A stretch of 64,000 bases of DNA. Origin: Leptidea sinapis (lineage: Eukaryota; Arthropoda; Insecta; Lepidoptera; Pieridae). The translations under genes and the position numbers were made by a program. Where the stretch lies: positions 12,710,001-12,774,000 of the forward strand of contig NC_066292.1 of NCBI RefSeq assembly GCF_905404315.1, written 5' to 3'. Under the pieces are notes generated by a model. That model did no database searches. It was given only the letters and a program-made list of their open reading frames with translations, and had not been told where the DNA came from. Below, piece by piece: positions 46,416 through 57,173 of the stretch; within the stretch, counting starts at the first letter, position 1; every line of letters starts with the position of its first letter.

Positions 46416-47327
46416 TTACTTATAATTATAAGTTACAAATTTTTCTTTTCATAGCTATTAGCGGATAACTTGGAGAAACGTAAATATTATTTAACTTTTA
46501 CACTGTTATAGAAGAAAATTTTATGTCGTAGGCTAAATCGTTTAGCAGTAGTGTTATAGGTGTAGCTTTTCTTATTTACGGATTTTATAAAAATGTTGAT
46601 GTAGATTATAGAAGAAAAAATTTTGAGTTAGTTTACAATAATAATAGTCATTATCTACGTTATGTATCTATCTGTGATTTAAAGCACTTAATTAATATTG
46701 AGGAGACTGAGTAATACACATTAAGTTAACTTAATTCATATGCACGGTTGTGACAATTTGTAACGCTTAAGACTACCTTAATTAAGTAAAGTTAAACTTT
46801 ATTTTTTATTTGTTAAATGAGCATAAGAGCTGCTTAATAATCGTAAGGAAAATTGTGATAAAAACTGAAATATATGTTGATTTTCTTAACTAATTTCAAC
46901 TTTCTGCAATTTGAAAACAAGATAGTTTTTAAAATACATACATTTTTAAAATAATTTATTGTTTTAATGTAACAATTACAGTCTGATTAAATAAAACTTA
47001 AAGCCCATATTAATTATATTTATTATATAATTATATATTATTATTATATTTATTACAAAAATTTGTATGGATACTTAGCAGAAAGCCAGTAAAACTCACT
47101 CTTACTGTATTTATGCTAAGTGACCTCTACCACAGATCTCCAGCAGATACATAGCATAACTAATATTATTTATATATCTGCGTCTATATTTTGCAAATTT
47201 GATTTACAAAAAAGCATTAGATAGGCGCTGAGATTATCTTTCATTTAAGGTATCAACCATCATGATCTAACCACAAATTGATGATTGTCGCAACAAAACT
47301 TTAACCGCGTTTTTCTCGAAACCACCT
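46416..47327. other. Transposon 3' non-coding part
   Basis: AT-rich, no coding. It includes a TTAT/ATTA-rich run near 47010-47060 and the good motif copy at 47102-47120. Confidence 0.5.
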
Positions 47328-47363
47328 AAACCCGACTTACTGTGTTTATGCTATTGATGGCAG
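47328..47363 (-). repeat. Right terminal inverted repeat of the DNA transposon
   Basis: The reverse complement of the left end. It contains TTACTGTGTTTATGCTATTG (47337-47356), the same motif as the internal array. Confidence 0.85.
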
Positions 47364-47962
47364 ATTAGCTCTGATAAGAACCATTTCATCATGCTGTACA
47401 TCAACTCATAGAATCATACAGATCACCAGTAGTCATCTCAGTGAAGTTTCAAGCATCGTACTTTCTCTTGACGATCGCAGACATACTCACGTGATCAGTC
47501 ATATGCTCCGCGTTACACAACCGCACAGCAACGCCGAGCGTCCTCGAATGACGCGTCGGGACTCGGGCGTCGTTCGCTATTCATGCAATTTTAATCAATG
47601 AGCAATAGCGTAATGCTCATTGACATCGTATGATAGAGGTTCGACGCGAGTTTACACAAACTGCAATAGCATTAGTTTTAGAGCGTGATAGAACACATAA
47701 CATTATTCTCAAATATTATTGAATGAAACGTTTTACTATTGGTTAAAATGTAAGCTCTAGTATTGGTGTGTATTTTCTGAACTTGTAAATATTTTTAAGT
47801 AACGATTGTAATTGGGTTAAAGGTTGGTTGGTTAGTTTTAAGGATTTTGTATATATATCGTGTAACTTTTTAATAAATCATATCTTCCATATATCTTCCA
47901 CATATTCCTCACAGTCAAGCAGTTGTTTTATTTAATCGCCAAACGCTCAGTCTCTAAAAGCC

Positions 47963-48735
47963 TGCTGTTTCCTCACTGCACAGGAATGAATGGCTGGACC
48001 ATGACGGAAAAGAGAAATCTGATCTCTTGGGTTCTCTTTTCGCGTCCAATTTGACACTTAATGGTGAAATATTATTATGGCAAGACGACTTATGAGTCGT
48101 CTTGCCATAATAATATTATGCATGCATGCCGGAGGTAAAACTCTGGCAGGACATGCCAGACAAATCAGGCGTAGTCCTAAAATTATTTGAAGGCGTTTAC
48201 TCGCGTCCATCCATTTTCTTCAAATTTATGGAGTCGCTTATCAACCACTAGCTCTTGGGATATCTAAGCGAGTAGCAGCTGATCAGCGATTGCTAATATG
48301 GTTTTTTTCAAGGTTACTCAGCTGGCAATCATCTAGTATATCTCACTTGTAAATGCGCGCAACTGGTTGAGTCGAAGAAAGAGGCGTTGATGGTGAGTCT
48401 GGACATAGTGCATTATATTCAAAAATAGTCGTAACTCGTAATTTTGACTGATTTTAGTTATGACTGTAAAATTATCTAATAAGAGTGTGTGTCTGAAGTA
48501 AACATTTATTATTATTATAGTGAAAGTGTCTAGGTCGAGTGTATCACTAACAGCTTTTAGTGAAGCTGCTATACTACGGTCTTCCCGAGGAGTTTTACAA
48601 ATGGGTCACTAGCTTCGGCACATCAAGGATTATTGACGGTGCATGCTTCGACTACATGCTATCCCATGCATTATTTCTTCTGTATATTAATACTATACTG
48701 CAATTCAGCGGCATTCATGCGCTATGCGAAAAAAA
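47963..48735 (+). pseudogene. LINE-P-related RT remnant
   Basis: Broken frames carry pieces like EKRNLISWVLFSRP (LINE-P: EKADLLCTLFAS), VKLWQDMPDKSGVVLKL, ISDCQYGFFQGYSAGN, LVESKKEALMVSLDI and KLLYYGLPEEFYKWVTSF. This is on the 3' side of gypsy and may belong with 30478-30790, though several hundred bases of the family between them are missing. Confidence 0.65.
48068..48117. repeat. Perfect 23-bp palindrome arms with 4-bp spacer
   Basis: Arms 48068-48090 and 48095-48117 are exact reverse complements (core GGCAAGACGACT / AGTCGTCTTGCC), with TATG between them. It interrupts the LINE remnant. Confidence 0.92.
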
Positions 48736-48744
48736 ATGGAATTT

Positions 48745-48892
48745 CAAATCAAATCAAAATCACTTTATTCATGTAGGTCACGGAAATGACACTTAAGAAT
48801 GTCAAAAAAAAAATTTTTTTCCTATTGAATCTACCGCTACTTCGTAAAGGATTGAGCTAATGAGAAGAAGTAGCAAGAAACTCACTGCGTTT
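48745..48892 (-). repeat. LINE 3'-end repeat H, copy 3
   Basis: Matches 9803-9990. Its hairpin is 48859-48886, with one G-U type change in the stem (AGTGAG / CTCATT). It interrupts the LINE-P-related sequence. Confidence 0.65.
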
Positions 48893-48984
48893 CGCAGTGA
48901 GAATCAGTTCAAACATCTCTTTGGAACACTCCTCGTGAATTCATTAGGATATACGCAATGCAAAGCGACATCTCTATGCACCGG

Positions 48985-49100
48985 TCAGCGGTGGAGCCAT
49001 AAGAAGAGCACCAGATCGCCGACAATTCTAGCTGCTCTGCGTTGCACGCGGTCACATCGAGCTGATACTGCGATGCACCAGACCAAAGATGATATATTCC
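48985..49100 (-). pseudogene. LINE-P-like C-terminal fragment
   Basis: The minus strand reads CDRVQRRAARIVGD, matching FDRVQRRAARIVGN of the LINE-P copy at 54640-54680. Short and diverged. Confidence 0.6.
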
Positions 49101-49602
49101 ATGTATCTCGCTCGAATTTAAGTGGAAGAAACCAGGTTAGTATTTCAGGATATATAATGGAGGTCCGTAAGTTGAACCTTCTCATATAAATCTCCAAGCA
49201 GTAGTAAGTTAGCTAACGGTAATTTTAAACGTGATTTTGGAAGCATGTAACCGAACCTGACGTCAAATGATGTCACTTAATAACGGCCTGACAACATCAA
49301 CGCACGGGGTTTTGTATAACTCGATCAATTTTGTACTATATCAAAGGCCCTACAAAGTCAAGTGTGAAATAGGAGCACAAATACATAGGTAAGTGTTGTA
49401 AGCACGTGCTCACGCGCTCAAATTCCTCAGTTCGTTTCTAAGAACTGTGAGTACGCTCAAGGTTGGCTCAACTAAGGTGCACAGACATTTTTATGAACCT
49501 TCACGGTTGGATATCAAATTACAGAATTTGCTCAGACGACACAAAAGCTAATTAGGTTAGCTAAATAAATGTTACGTTACAAGGTTTGAAAATCATTGAC
49601 AT

Positions 49603-49830
49603 TTTGACGATCCATATAGCCCAGTAGTTAGGGACCATGTTCACAGAGCGAGAGGTCCCGGGTTCGAATCCCGGAAAGTCCAAATCTTTATGATGAATAT
49701 GGATATTTGTTTCCGAATTATGGATATGGATATGTATTTATGTATATTTAGGTTAGTATATTGTGTTTTAATATATCTTTTTCTTGCATTCGTAGCACAG
49801 GCTATGCCTAGTTTGGGTCAATAACATACT
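49603..49830 (+). mobile_element. tRNA-derived SINE, family S, copy 2
   Basis: A-box-like ATAGCCCAGTAGTTAGGG at about 49616-49633, B box GGTTCGAATCC at 49661-49671, and body and tail shared with 27990-28212. Confidence 0.8.
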
Positions 49831-49869
49831 CGTAAAGATATAAAAATTATTGTTAAAAATGTTCTTAAA

Positions 49870-50499
49870 TTATTGAAACCTGAAGTAATAACAACTGCCT
49901 TGGAAGGTACGCTACGCCCTAGCACATTTAAAAATGCGTTACGTGTACAGTTGATTCACTAAAACTCAGGAGGTCTATGTGATCGTTCCGTCACTGATAT
50001 CTAGTAAAAATAAACATAATTTGAAATACACTTGATAAATATGTGATTTTCACAGCCATTCTCTTGAAAACTAACTTTTGTATCACTTCTCATTGGCTGC
50101 TCTTTAGATAAACTTTTCCAACATTTTCATCCCCTTTTAATAATCAACAGCAGTGTTGCTATGCAAACTCCAGACGAGCGAAATCCGAAATGCACTTGCA
50201 CACTTCTCGCGCCCTCATTGGTTTAGTTCCATCTCATGCTTCGTTACCCTAACGATCCTACAAACTTTGTTGTTCTACGTTTCTTTCCGGTACTCCTCAA
50301 TAAACGTGCACCTAAATGTGAATAAAAATTCGAAATAGGAGCTTATAAAAACTGGTTCGACGAATGAAAACGGAAAATAACTTTTGAAGCCAAAAACATT
50401 TAGACTAAGGCGTAGGTAAACTCTGGAATATAAAAACGTATACTATTTCGTTTTAAATAATAATTTAAGAGATTTAAAGTAATAGAGAGATAATTGTAA
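49870..50499. other. No gene recognised
   Basis: Mixed-composition sequence with no repeat match or coding similarity that I can support. A small open frame at 50153-50338 has no recognised features. Confidence 0.4.
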
Positions 50500-50935
50500 C
50501 AGTGTTCTGTTCTCACCTCTGGGCGGGCGCTCTTTAGCCCAAGCTTCTTCCATATGACCGCATGCGACTAAGAGCGGCCCGAATCATCGATCATCAAGTC
50601 ATCTCCGATTGGCTTGATTCTTTGACGTTGTGTAGATTTATGGGGTGCCTTTGCCACTTCTTATCACGGGGAGCAAAAAACTGAACTGAGTTATTCGCGC
50701 TGATACTAGGAACGAAATCCACCACCGGACTTTACATCGAAATGCTAAATTCTTCCCGCATCAGGTTGACGTCTGGCATTCTATATTCGTTTTGCTAGAA
50801 ACTTCTTGCCTCGCATATCCACTTTGTGGAATCAAGTACCGGCTGGAGTTTTCCCGAAAGGATACGACTCAAGGACTTTCAAGGATAGAACATACTTGAT
50901 CGTACGTTAGTCTCTTGCCAGTTTGAAAAAAAAAG
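50500..50935 (+). pseudogene. LINE-P-group C-terminal remnant
   Basis: Broken frames read ARNFLPRISTLWNQVPAGVFP and GYDSRTFKDRTYL, comparable with RSFLPRTTKLWNELPCAVFP and RYDMGTFKKSAYTF of LINE-P. Several stops. Confidence 0.65.
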
Positions 50936-51023
50936 TATGTTAAAATTTTGTTATTTTAAGTGAAATGCCTCACTACTAGGATTAAATATAAAAAGTTAAT
51001 TTAAAACATTTCAATTTATATAG

Positions 51024-51140
51024 ACTTAAAGGCCGGCAACGCATCTCTTGACACCTGATGTTGGCCATGGGCGGTTAACTCACCCCTCCCCATCCCGTGA
51101 GCCTCCTGCCCGTTTGAGACCTCTTATAAAAAAAAAAATT
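51024..51140 (+). repeat. LINE 3' tail with poly-A
   Basis: AAGGCCGGCAACGCATCTC, GGCCATGGGCGG, TGCCCGTTTGAGACC and CTTATAAAAAAAAAAA form a 3' end common to insect LINEs related to LINE-P. Confidence 0.6.
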
Positions 51141-51284
51141 TGAAAGAGTGACGTCTCAAGTCACTTGCCTAATATGCAAATGTTGGGGTTGAGCAGGTTT
51201 TCAACTGTTAGGTAGATGGCGTGGATGATGAGAGGATGGTTTAATGCGTCATTCGGACCGTTGAGCACTATTATATATATTCTT

Positions 51285-51355
51285 TGCCGTTGGCTTAATT
51301 AGTAATATCGCGGGGGCGTATCCCAAGACGCGCTGGATTCAAACCGGCATTGTTC
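51285..51355 (+). repeat. tRNA-like sequence, probable SINE head
   Basis: GGCTTAATTAGTAATATC-like A box and GGATTCAAACC-like B box in correct spacing. No clean cloverleaf; the body is not identified. Confidence 0.4.
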
Positions 51356-51359
51356 TTAA

Positions 51360-52420
51360 CTTTTCTTGTTAGTTAAATATTTATACGAATTTTATTATTT
51401 AAATGTTTGGTTGTAGATGAGATTGACACTCCTGGGATTATTATAAATGTCTATTTAACCGTATTCTAGTAGCTCTAAAGGCAAGACCGATATGACCGAA
51501 AAATTTTTAGAGTCAGCATTATTTAACAAACAGTAACAGAGAGTCGTATTCAAGATCACATTTCAAAATGTTGTCCGTATTTATGTCTCAAGTATGTTTT
51601 GTCTGCACGGCTAGAAATACACTGACAAAACACACTTGATTATAATCATAGAGAAAGGTTGCAGCGTTGGCAAATATCGTTGTAATTCTAAATCGTGTTC
51701 ACTTTCATTGCTCCTATATAATTTCAAACGTAAAGTCAGGTCAAGAGTCGATTGGAACTGTCTCTTTCACGCCGAACAATTTGTAGGGCTTCGAATGTAA
51801 ATATTGATTTGAACCTTACGATGTCTTAAAATAAAATTTTGATTTGCTTGATATTTACTTTCATAAACTAATTGATCCACTGATCAAATAGTGAATCACA
51901 AAGAATTACCATAATCCAACAGCCTTGTTTAAAATTTATTATTTTTACGTAAGCATCGGGTATCTACAATCTAGTGTACCCCAAAATCCTATCCATGTGC
52001 AGAGCGGGAGCGATCACCATCAATCATAAATGGTAGTTAAACCCTCATCACTCCCCGCACGTTTTATAGTTAAAAATTTAAAGCATCGCGTACATTGATG
52101 TACAATAAAGAATTTGAATCACAATCAAAAATTGTCTGAAGCAAAACTCTGCGTCCGCATCTATTAGGCAGAGTTTTCGTTCAGTTGTGTTTCGACCGCA
52201 CTTTGAATACAATGCCATGCAATGAAAAAACTGTCCAAATAACAGCATATTCAAACTTACAAAGGATGGAGTGGCGTATTTCACATAAGTACCCCTTTAA
52301 ATTAACAAAATTATATAACTAACATGACGTTTTTATCATTTTGTTAAATAATTACATTCGCGTGACGTAGTGTTACTGCTACTAATTGGCATATAAAATG
52401 TAGTTTGAACATTACTCCCA
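51360..52420. other. No gene recognised
   Basis: AT-rich sequence with no recognised coding or repeat partner in the window. Confidence 0.4.
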
Positions 52421-52424
52421 CGAA

Positions 52425-52500
52425 ATAAAAGGCATAAAAGTCATTTATTTTCTCAAAATTGATTCTTTTAGAATTCTTTTAGATGTCATTATGTAATAAT
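52425..52500 (-). repeat. Solo LINE tail, same as end of 27430-27905
   Basis: AGGCATAAAAGTCATTTATT and CTCAAAATTGATT with TTTTAGATGTCATT match 27430-27515. LINE-P begins a few bases further on. Confidence 0.6.
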
Positions 52501-52504
52501 TTTG

Positions 52505-55105
52505 CCCTGTGCTGCCCCGGGGCGTAAAAAGAATAGGGTAGTCCCAGGTCCAAGGGTGTCGTAAGAGGCGACTACAGGCTTTTTGAAAGTGGGAGAGTCA
52601 CGCTGCTGTCTCATGACGTCAGCACAACCGGGCCAGACTCGTCTGGGTTACTTACCACACTCGCACAGAATACCGGCGTGAAGTAGCGGCCTAGTGCCGC
52701 TATGTTTCGCATAGGTTAGTGTCGAGGACCGGAGGCCATTCCCCCCCGTCCTTCCCCCCCCCAACAAAATATGAGAGCGGTCAGGAGTGTAGTGCCTGGT
52801 CAGGAGTGTAGTGCCTATCCAACGCCAACGTCGCAGACCACCAGCGACCCGCCGCGTTTGGCACTACAAGTCAGCAGATTGGGATAGGATGCGTTCCTTT
52901 TTTGCATCCTACCCTTGGGGCAGGGTTTGTTTCCCTTCGGATGATCCTAGTGCCTGCGCCGTTGCAGTAGCCGATGTGATACTGCAGGGCATGGATATTT
53001 TTATACCAAGCTCTGTAGTACCGATCGGTGGCAGATCACAGCCCTGGTTCGATGCGTCAGTTAAAGCAGCATCTGACTGAAAAAAAACAGGCGTATCGAA
53101 CTTGGGTTGCGGCGCTGGGCTCAAAGCATCCGAACTGCAAAGTTCTGAAGAGGAAATATAACCGTGCCTCCAGATTTTTTAAGCGGCAAATCGCCCGTGC
53201 GAAATCAAAGCACGTCGTCAAAATTGGCGAGCAGCTTTCCAGTTACCCGACCGGAACACGCAAGTTCTGGTCGTTGTCGAAAGCTGCTCTTGGTAACTTC
53301 AACCAGCCGTCCATGCCGCCGTTGCACATGAGGAATGACACCCTGGCCCATACGGCAAAAGAGAAAGCCGATCTCCTGTGCACTCTTTTTGCCTCCAACT
53401 CGACTCTTGACGACAACGGAAAAACACCGCCGACCATCTCGCGGTGTCAGAGCTCCATGCCTGAAGTACAGTTCCGACAGAAAACTGTTAGGCGAGCTCT
53501 GTTTTCGTTGGACGTCAGGAAGTCGAGCGGGCGGGATGGCATTTCTCCAATCGTGCTTAGAACGTGTGCCCCTGAGTTGACGCCGGTGCTAACGCGTTTA
53601 TACCGGCACTCTTATTCAAAAGGCGTAGTCCCTGATTCATGGAAGTCAGCCCTTGTCCATCCGATCCCAAAAAAAGGAGACAGTTCGGATCCGGCAAACT
53701 ACAGGCCTATTGCGATTACCTCCCTACTCTCCAAAATCATGGAGAGCATAATTAACCGCCAGCTCTTGGTATACCTTGAGGGTCACCAGTTGATCAACGA
53801 CCGGCAGTACGGCTTTCGCAATGGTCGGTCGACTGGCGATCTTCTGGTATACCTAACACATAGATGGGCGGCGGCTATTGAAAGCAAGGGGGAAGGCCTG
53901 GCAGTTGGTCTGGATATAGCGAAGGCCTTTGATCGTGTATGGCACAAGGCGCTCCTCGCAAAACTTCCATCATTTGGGCTTCCCGAGAGCTTATGCAAGT
54001 GGACCTCCAGCTTCCTCACTGGGCGCAGCATACAGGTCGTTATCGACGGTTATTGCTCGAATCCCAAGCCCGTGAACGCTGGAGTGCCCCAAGGCTGTGT
54101 GCTATCTCCCACGCTGTTTCTTCTGCATATCAATGATATGTTGGACACCGCCAACATGCATTGCTATGCAGACGACAGCACTGGTGATGCCGTATACACG
54201 GGCCATGCAGGTCTCTCTCGGGAAAACGTCGACCAGTGCCGGGAGAAACTTGTGTCTTCTATCGAGTCCTCTCTCGAGAAGGTCGCGGAATGGGGTAAGT
54301 TGAACCTTGTCCAATTTAACCCCCAGAAGACTCAAGTTTGCGCGTTTACCACTAAAAAAACCCCATTTGCCGTATCACCGCTCTTCGAGAACACTTCCCT
54401 TAAAGCCTCGCCTAGTATCGAAATACTGGGTCTAGAAATCTCGAGCAATTGCCAATTCCGTGGCCATCTGGAGGGCAAAGCCAAACTGGCTTCAAAGAAA
54501 CTGGGCGTCATAAATAGAGCACGGCAATACTTCAAGCCGGCCCACATTCTAGCGCTCTACAAAGCGCAGGTCCGGCCTCACATGGAGTATTGCTGTCATC
54601 TCTGGTCTGGCGCACCCCAGTATCAGCTCGATCCATTTGACCGCGTGCAACGCAGAGCAGCTCGAATTGTCGGGAACCCAGTACTCTGTGAACGGCTGGA
54701 TCATTTGGCGTTGCGTAGAGACGTCGCTTCATTGTGTGTTTTCTACCGCATCTATCACGGGGAGTGTTCCGAAGAGCTGTTCAACCTGATTCCTGCCGCC
54801 GAATTCCACCTTCGCACGACACGCCACAAGTTAGGATTTCATCCCCACCATCTGGATGTGTGGCGGTCCTTCACAGTGCGGTTTTCAAGGAGCTTTCTTC
54901 CTCGTACCACGAAGCTGTGGAATGAGCTTCCGTGTGCGGTGTTTCCGGGACGATACGACATGGGTACCTTCAAGAAAAGCGCGTACACCTTCCTTAAAGG
55001 CCGGCAACGCTCTTGTGATTCCTCTGGTGTTGCAGGAGAGTGTGGGCGGCGGTGATCACTTAACACCAGGTGACCCGTACGCTCGTTTGTCCTCCTATTC
55101 CATAA
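52505..55105 (+). mobile_element. LINE-P copy with RT but without endonuclease
   Basis: 5' UTR from about 52505 (GGGGCGTAAAAAGAATAGGG, AAGTGGGAGAGTCACGCTGC) to 52790. At about 52785 a 19-bp unit (TCAGGAGTGTAGTGCC) is doubled and coding resumes downstream of where the endonuclease should be. It ends GGTGACCCGTACGCTCGTTT, CCATAAAAAAAA. The mirror case of the 6187-7731 copy, which keeps the endonuclease and has lost the RT. Confidence 0.85.
52811..55055 (+). pseudogene. LINE-P reverse transcriptase, palm intact, one frameshift at start
   Basis: First frame: ATRRVWHYKSADWDRMRSFF to AVKAASD-type end at 53080. A 1-2 base slip at the A-run 53079-53086 then moves to the long frame (53028-55055): QAYRTWVAALGSKHP, KEKADLLCTLFAS, SSGRDGISPIVLRTC, SDPANYRPIAITSLLSK, LDIAKAFDRVWHK, GVPQGCVLSPTLF, CYADDSTGDAV (about 54163-54190) and a long C-terminus ending SSGVAGECGRR. 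The 675-codon frame is uninterrupted. RTs of this kind copy LINE RNA at a nicked target. Confidence 0.85.
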
Positions 55106-55280
55106 AAAAAAAAAAAAAGATAAGGTGGTAATTTGAATTAATGTTCTATGTTATCTCTATAAGTTCATTTATACGTATACTTAGACTGGCCATAAATTAT
55201 GTCAATTTATAATATAGTTAATTAAAAATAAAAAACATAATTATGAATTTGGAATCTGTAATTTTTATATGATTGTTCAT

Positions 55281-56200
55281 TGAGTTTTCTCATTATGTTG
55301 CCAATACATTGTACAATATTTTGCGATATTAAAATTAAGTGGGGTGATAAAGACTATCGCGCATTACACAGCGTAGGTATACAGCCAAATGCAATTTTTA
55401 ACACTCTCCATACGCTTTGTATTAGTAAAATGTTTATGTACCGGATTATTAATAGGTTCAATGAGATCTCGTATTTTTGTGATAGAAAAAGATCTGGCCG
55501 TCCACGTAGTGTTCGTACGAAAAAGGTGATCAAAGATGTAAGGGAAAGAATTTGAAGAAATCCTTTTGGAAAGCAAAATATTTTATCTCGGGAGATCCAT
55601 AGATAGAACCATGCTGCGTATTTTAAAATATGAGGTAGGACTTCCAGCCTATAAGAGACGTAGTAGTCATTGGTTAACTGATAATTTTTAAAAAAGAATA
55701 GGGTTGTAAAATCAAAATAACAACTGAAGCAGTACACACAGGGAGGTCGTAGAAAAATTTTGTTTACGGTTGAGAAACATTTTACAATTGAGCAACACTT
55801 AAACAAACAAAATGACCGTATTTATGCACACAGCTTCCCAATTAGTCGACAGAGGGCACTATCCGACTTCAGTGATGGTTTGGTGGGGTATAAACTATGA
55901 AGGAGTGACTGAGCTATACTTTTGTGAAAAAGGTATCAAAACATCGGCACAAATGTTCGTCGCCGGGTCATAAAGCTCGGTCTACGCAGTCTTGGTTGGA
56001 AACGAACGTTTCGAGCTTCATCAGAGCTGAAGACTGGCTCTAGTCCCGATTTTAATCCGCTGTATTATGATTTATGTTCAGTTTTAGAGGATTTGGAGTC
56101 CGTGAAACAATCCGTATGATCGGCAGTGAAGAATTTTCCCATGGAAACAGTGCGTGCTTCTGTTAATTACTGGCCTCAACTTTGAATAAGATTTTTATAT
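55281..56200 (+). pseudogene. Mariner-family transposase remnant, near full length
   Basis: In broken frames: DYRALHSVGIQPNAIFNTL and FCDRKRSGRPRSVRTKKVIK (HTH region and linker), then ILFTVEKHFTIEQ-like sequence (first Asp replaced), WWGINYEGVTELYFCEKG, STQSWLETNVSSFIRAEDW and WPQL at the end. Many stops; terminal repeats not located. The same group as 11765-12335. Confidence 0.8.
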
Positions 56201-57173
56201 TTTAAATTGTTTTACCTATATTTATGTATTAAGGTTTAAGCTAACACAATGTAAAAGTAGTAAATGTTATTTGCAATAGAAAAATAGTTTTCTTTTCTAC
56301 GTTTCAGTATTATGGCAAGACTAAGTATATATCGCAACGTCATGGTCTATAAGTATTTTATACCGTGAGTACTCTTGAGAAGTCGCTGATTCAATATTGA
56401 CATGTAGTAGATTTCTCGTTTCGCAAATAATTATAGTTTAATTTAGTGCAATAATGTATCAATATTTGTATTCCATTACGTACTTATTAATTAGTGATAT
56501 GAGTAGTATTTCCCTTAAAAAATTCCCGAACCTTTTGTAAGTTTTGGTCTGCAAGATTGATTCGAAAGAAGTCTGTTGATAACAGCTAACAAAAAACACT
56601 TGCAAAAAAATAAACTTCATCCATATTATCTATATATATATAAATATGAATTGGTGTTCGTTAATCTCGCTAAAACTCGAGAACGGCTGGACTGATTTGG
56701 CAAATTTTGGTTTTGAATTATTTGTGGAAGTCCAGAGAAGGTTTAAAAGTTGAATAAATATGAAAATGCTCGGAATTAAATAAAAACAACGATATTGATT
56801 TTCCGTTGATGTGTTCCCGGTCGTTCAGAAATGAAAGTAACGATTAACTAATTAGAATTTTTATATCTTCCTAATTTATCAGGAGGTACAAAATTGACTT
56901 AATTTTAGTAACTATAGTTGGTAGATTAACTATAGCTGTTAACTATCTATTAGATTATTTTCATGTAGATTGATAAATCTTAAGTTTTGTCAAAAAATAT
57001 AATTTCTGAACCTAACCGCACCACAAAACAAAACAAAAAATATAGTTTATCAGAAAGCTTTAAATTGATTACCAGACTATCATAACTGTGTGTATCTGTC
57101 AATATCAAATTGAAACCTTATTTAAATAGTATTTCAGGAAATATCTGTTTTATAAGTAACAACAACATCATGT

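Larger units (their letters stand above)
42682..47363 (+). mobile_element. 4.7-kb DNA transposon with about 36-bp TIRs and DUF7869-like gene
   Basis: Both ends start CTGCCRTCAATAGCATAAAC followed by ACAGT.AGTCGGGTTT. The flanks AATA (42678-42681) and ATTA (47364-47367) fit a 4-bp target duplication with one change, and the empty site is seen in the 5' LTR. Inside are a motif array (42860-43325), a 5' UTR exon and intron, and one long gene now in five or so frames. TIR plus 4-bp duplication fits few superfamilies (Sola-type is one), but I cannot assign it. Confidence 0.85.
30855..47958 (+). mobile_element. Ty3/gypsy LTR retrotransposon, about 5.9 kb without insertions
   Basis: LTRs at 30855-38195 (split by Jockey-L) and 42472-47958 (split by a DNA transposon) are each about 0.8 kb when the insertions are removed. 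AGCC flanks both sides (30851-30854, 47959-47962), a 4-bp duplication as for gypsy-group elements. The order is PBS, gag, protease, RT, RNase H, integrase, PPT. There is no env-like frame. gag has a deletion and pol three in-frame stops, so the copy is inactive. Confidence 0.92.
42472..47958 (+). repeat. Gypsy 3' LTR (interrupted 42682-47363 by a DNA transposon)
   Basis: Left part 42472-42681 and right part 47364-47958 together match the 5' LTR. The insertion is in the second 40-bp unit. The intact site in the 5' LTR is GTAATATTAGCTC (31056-31068). Confidence 0.9.
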
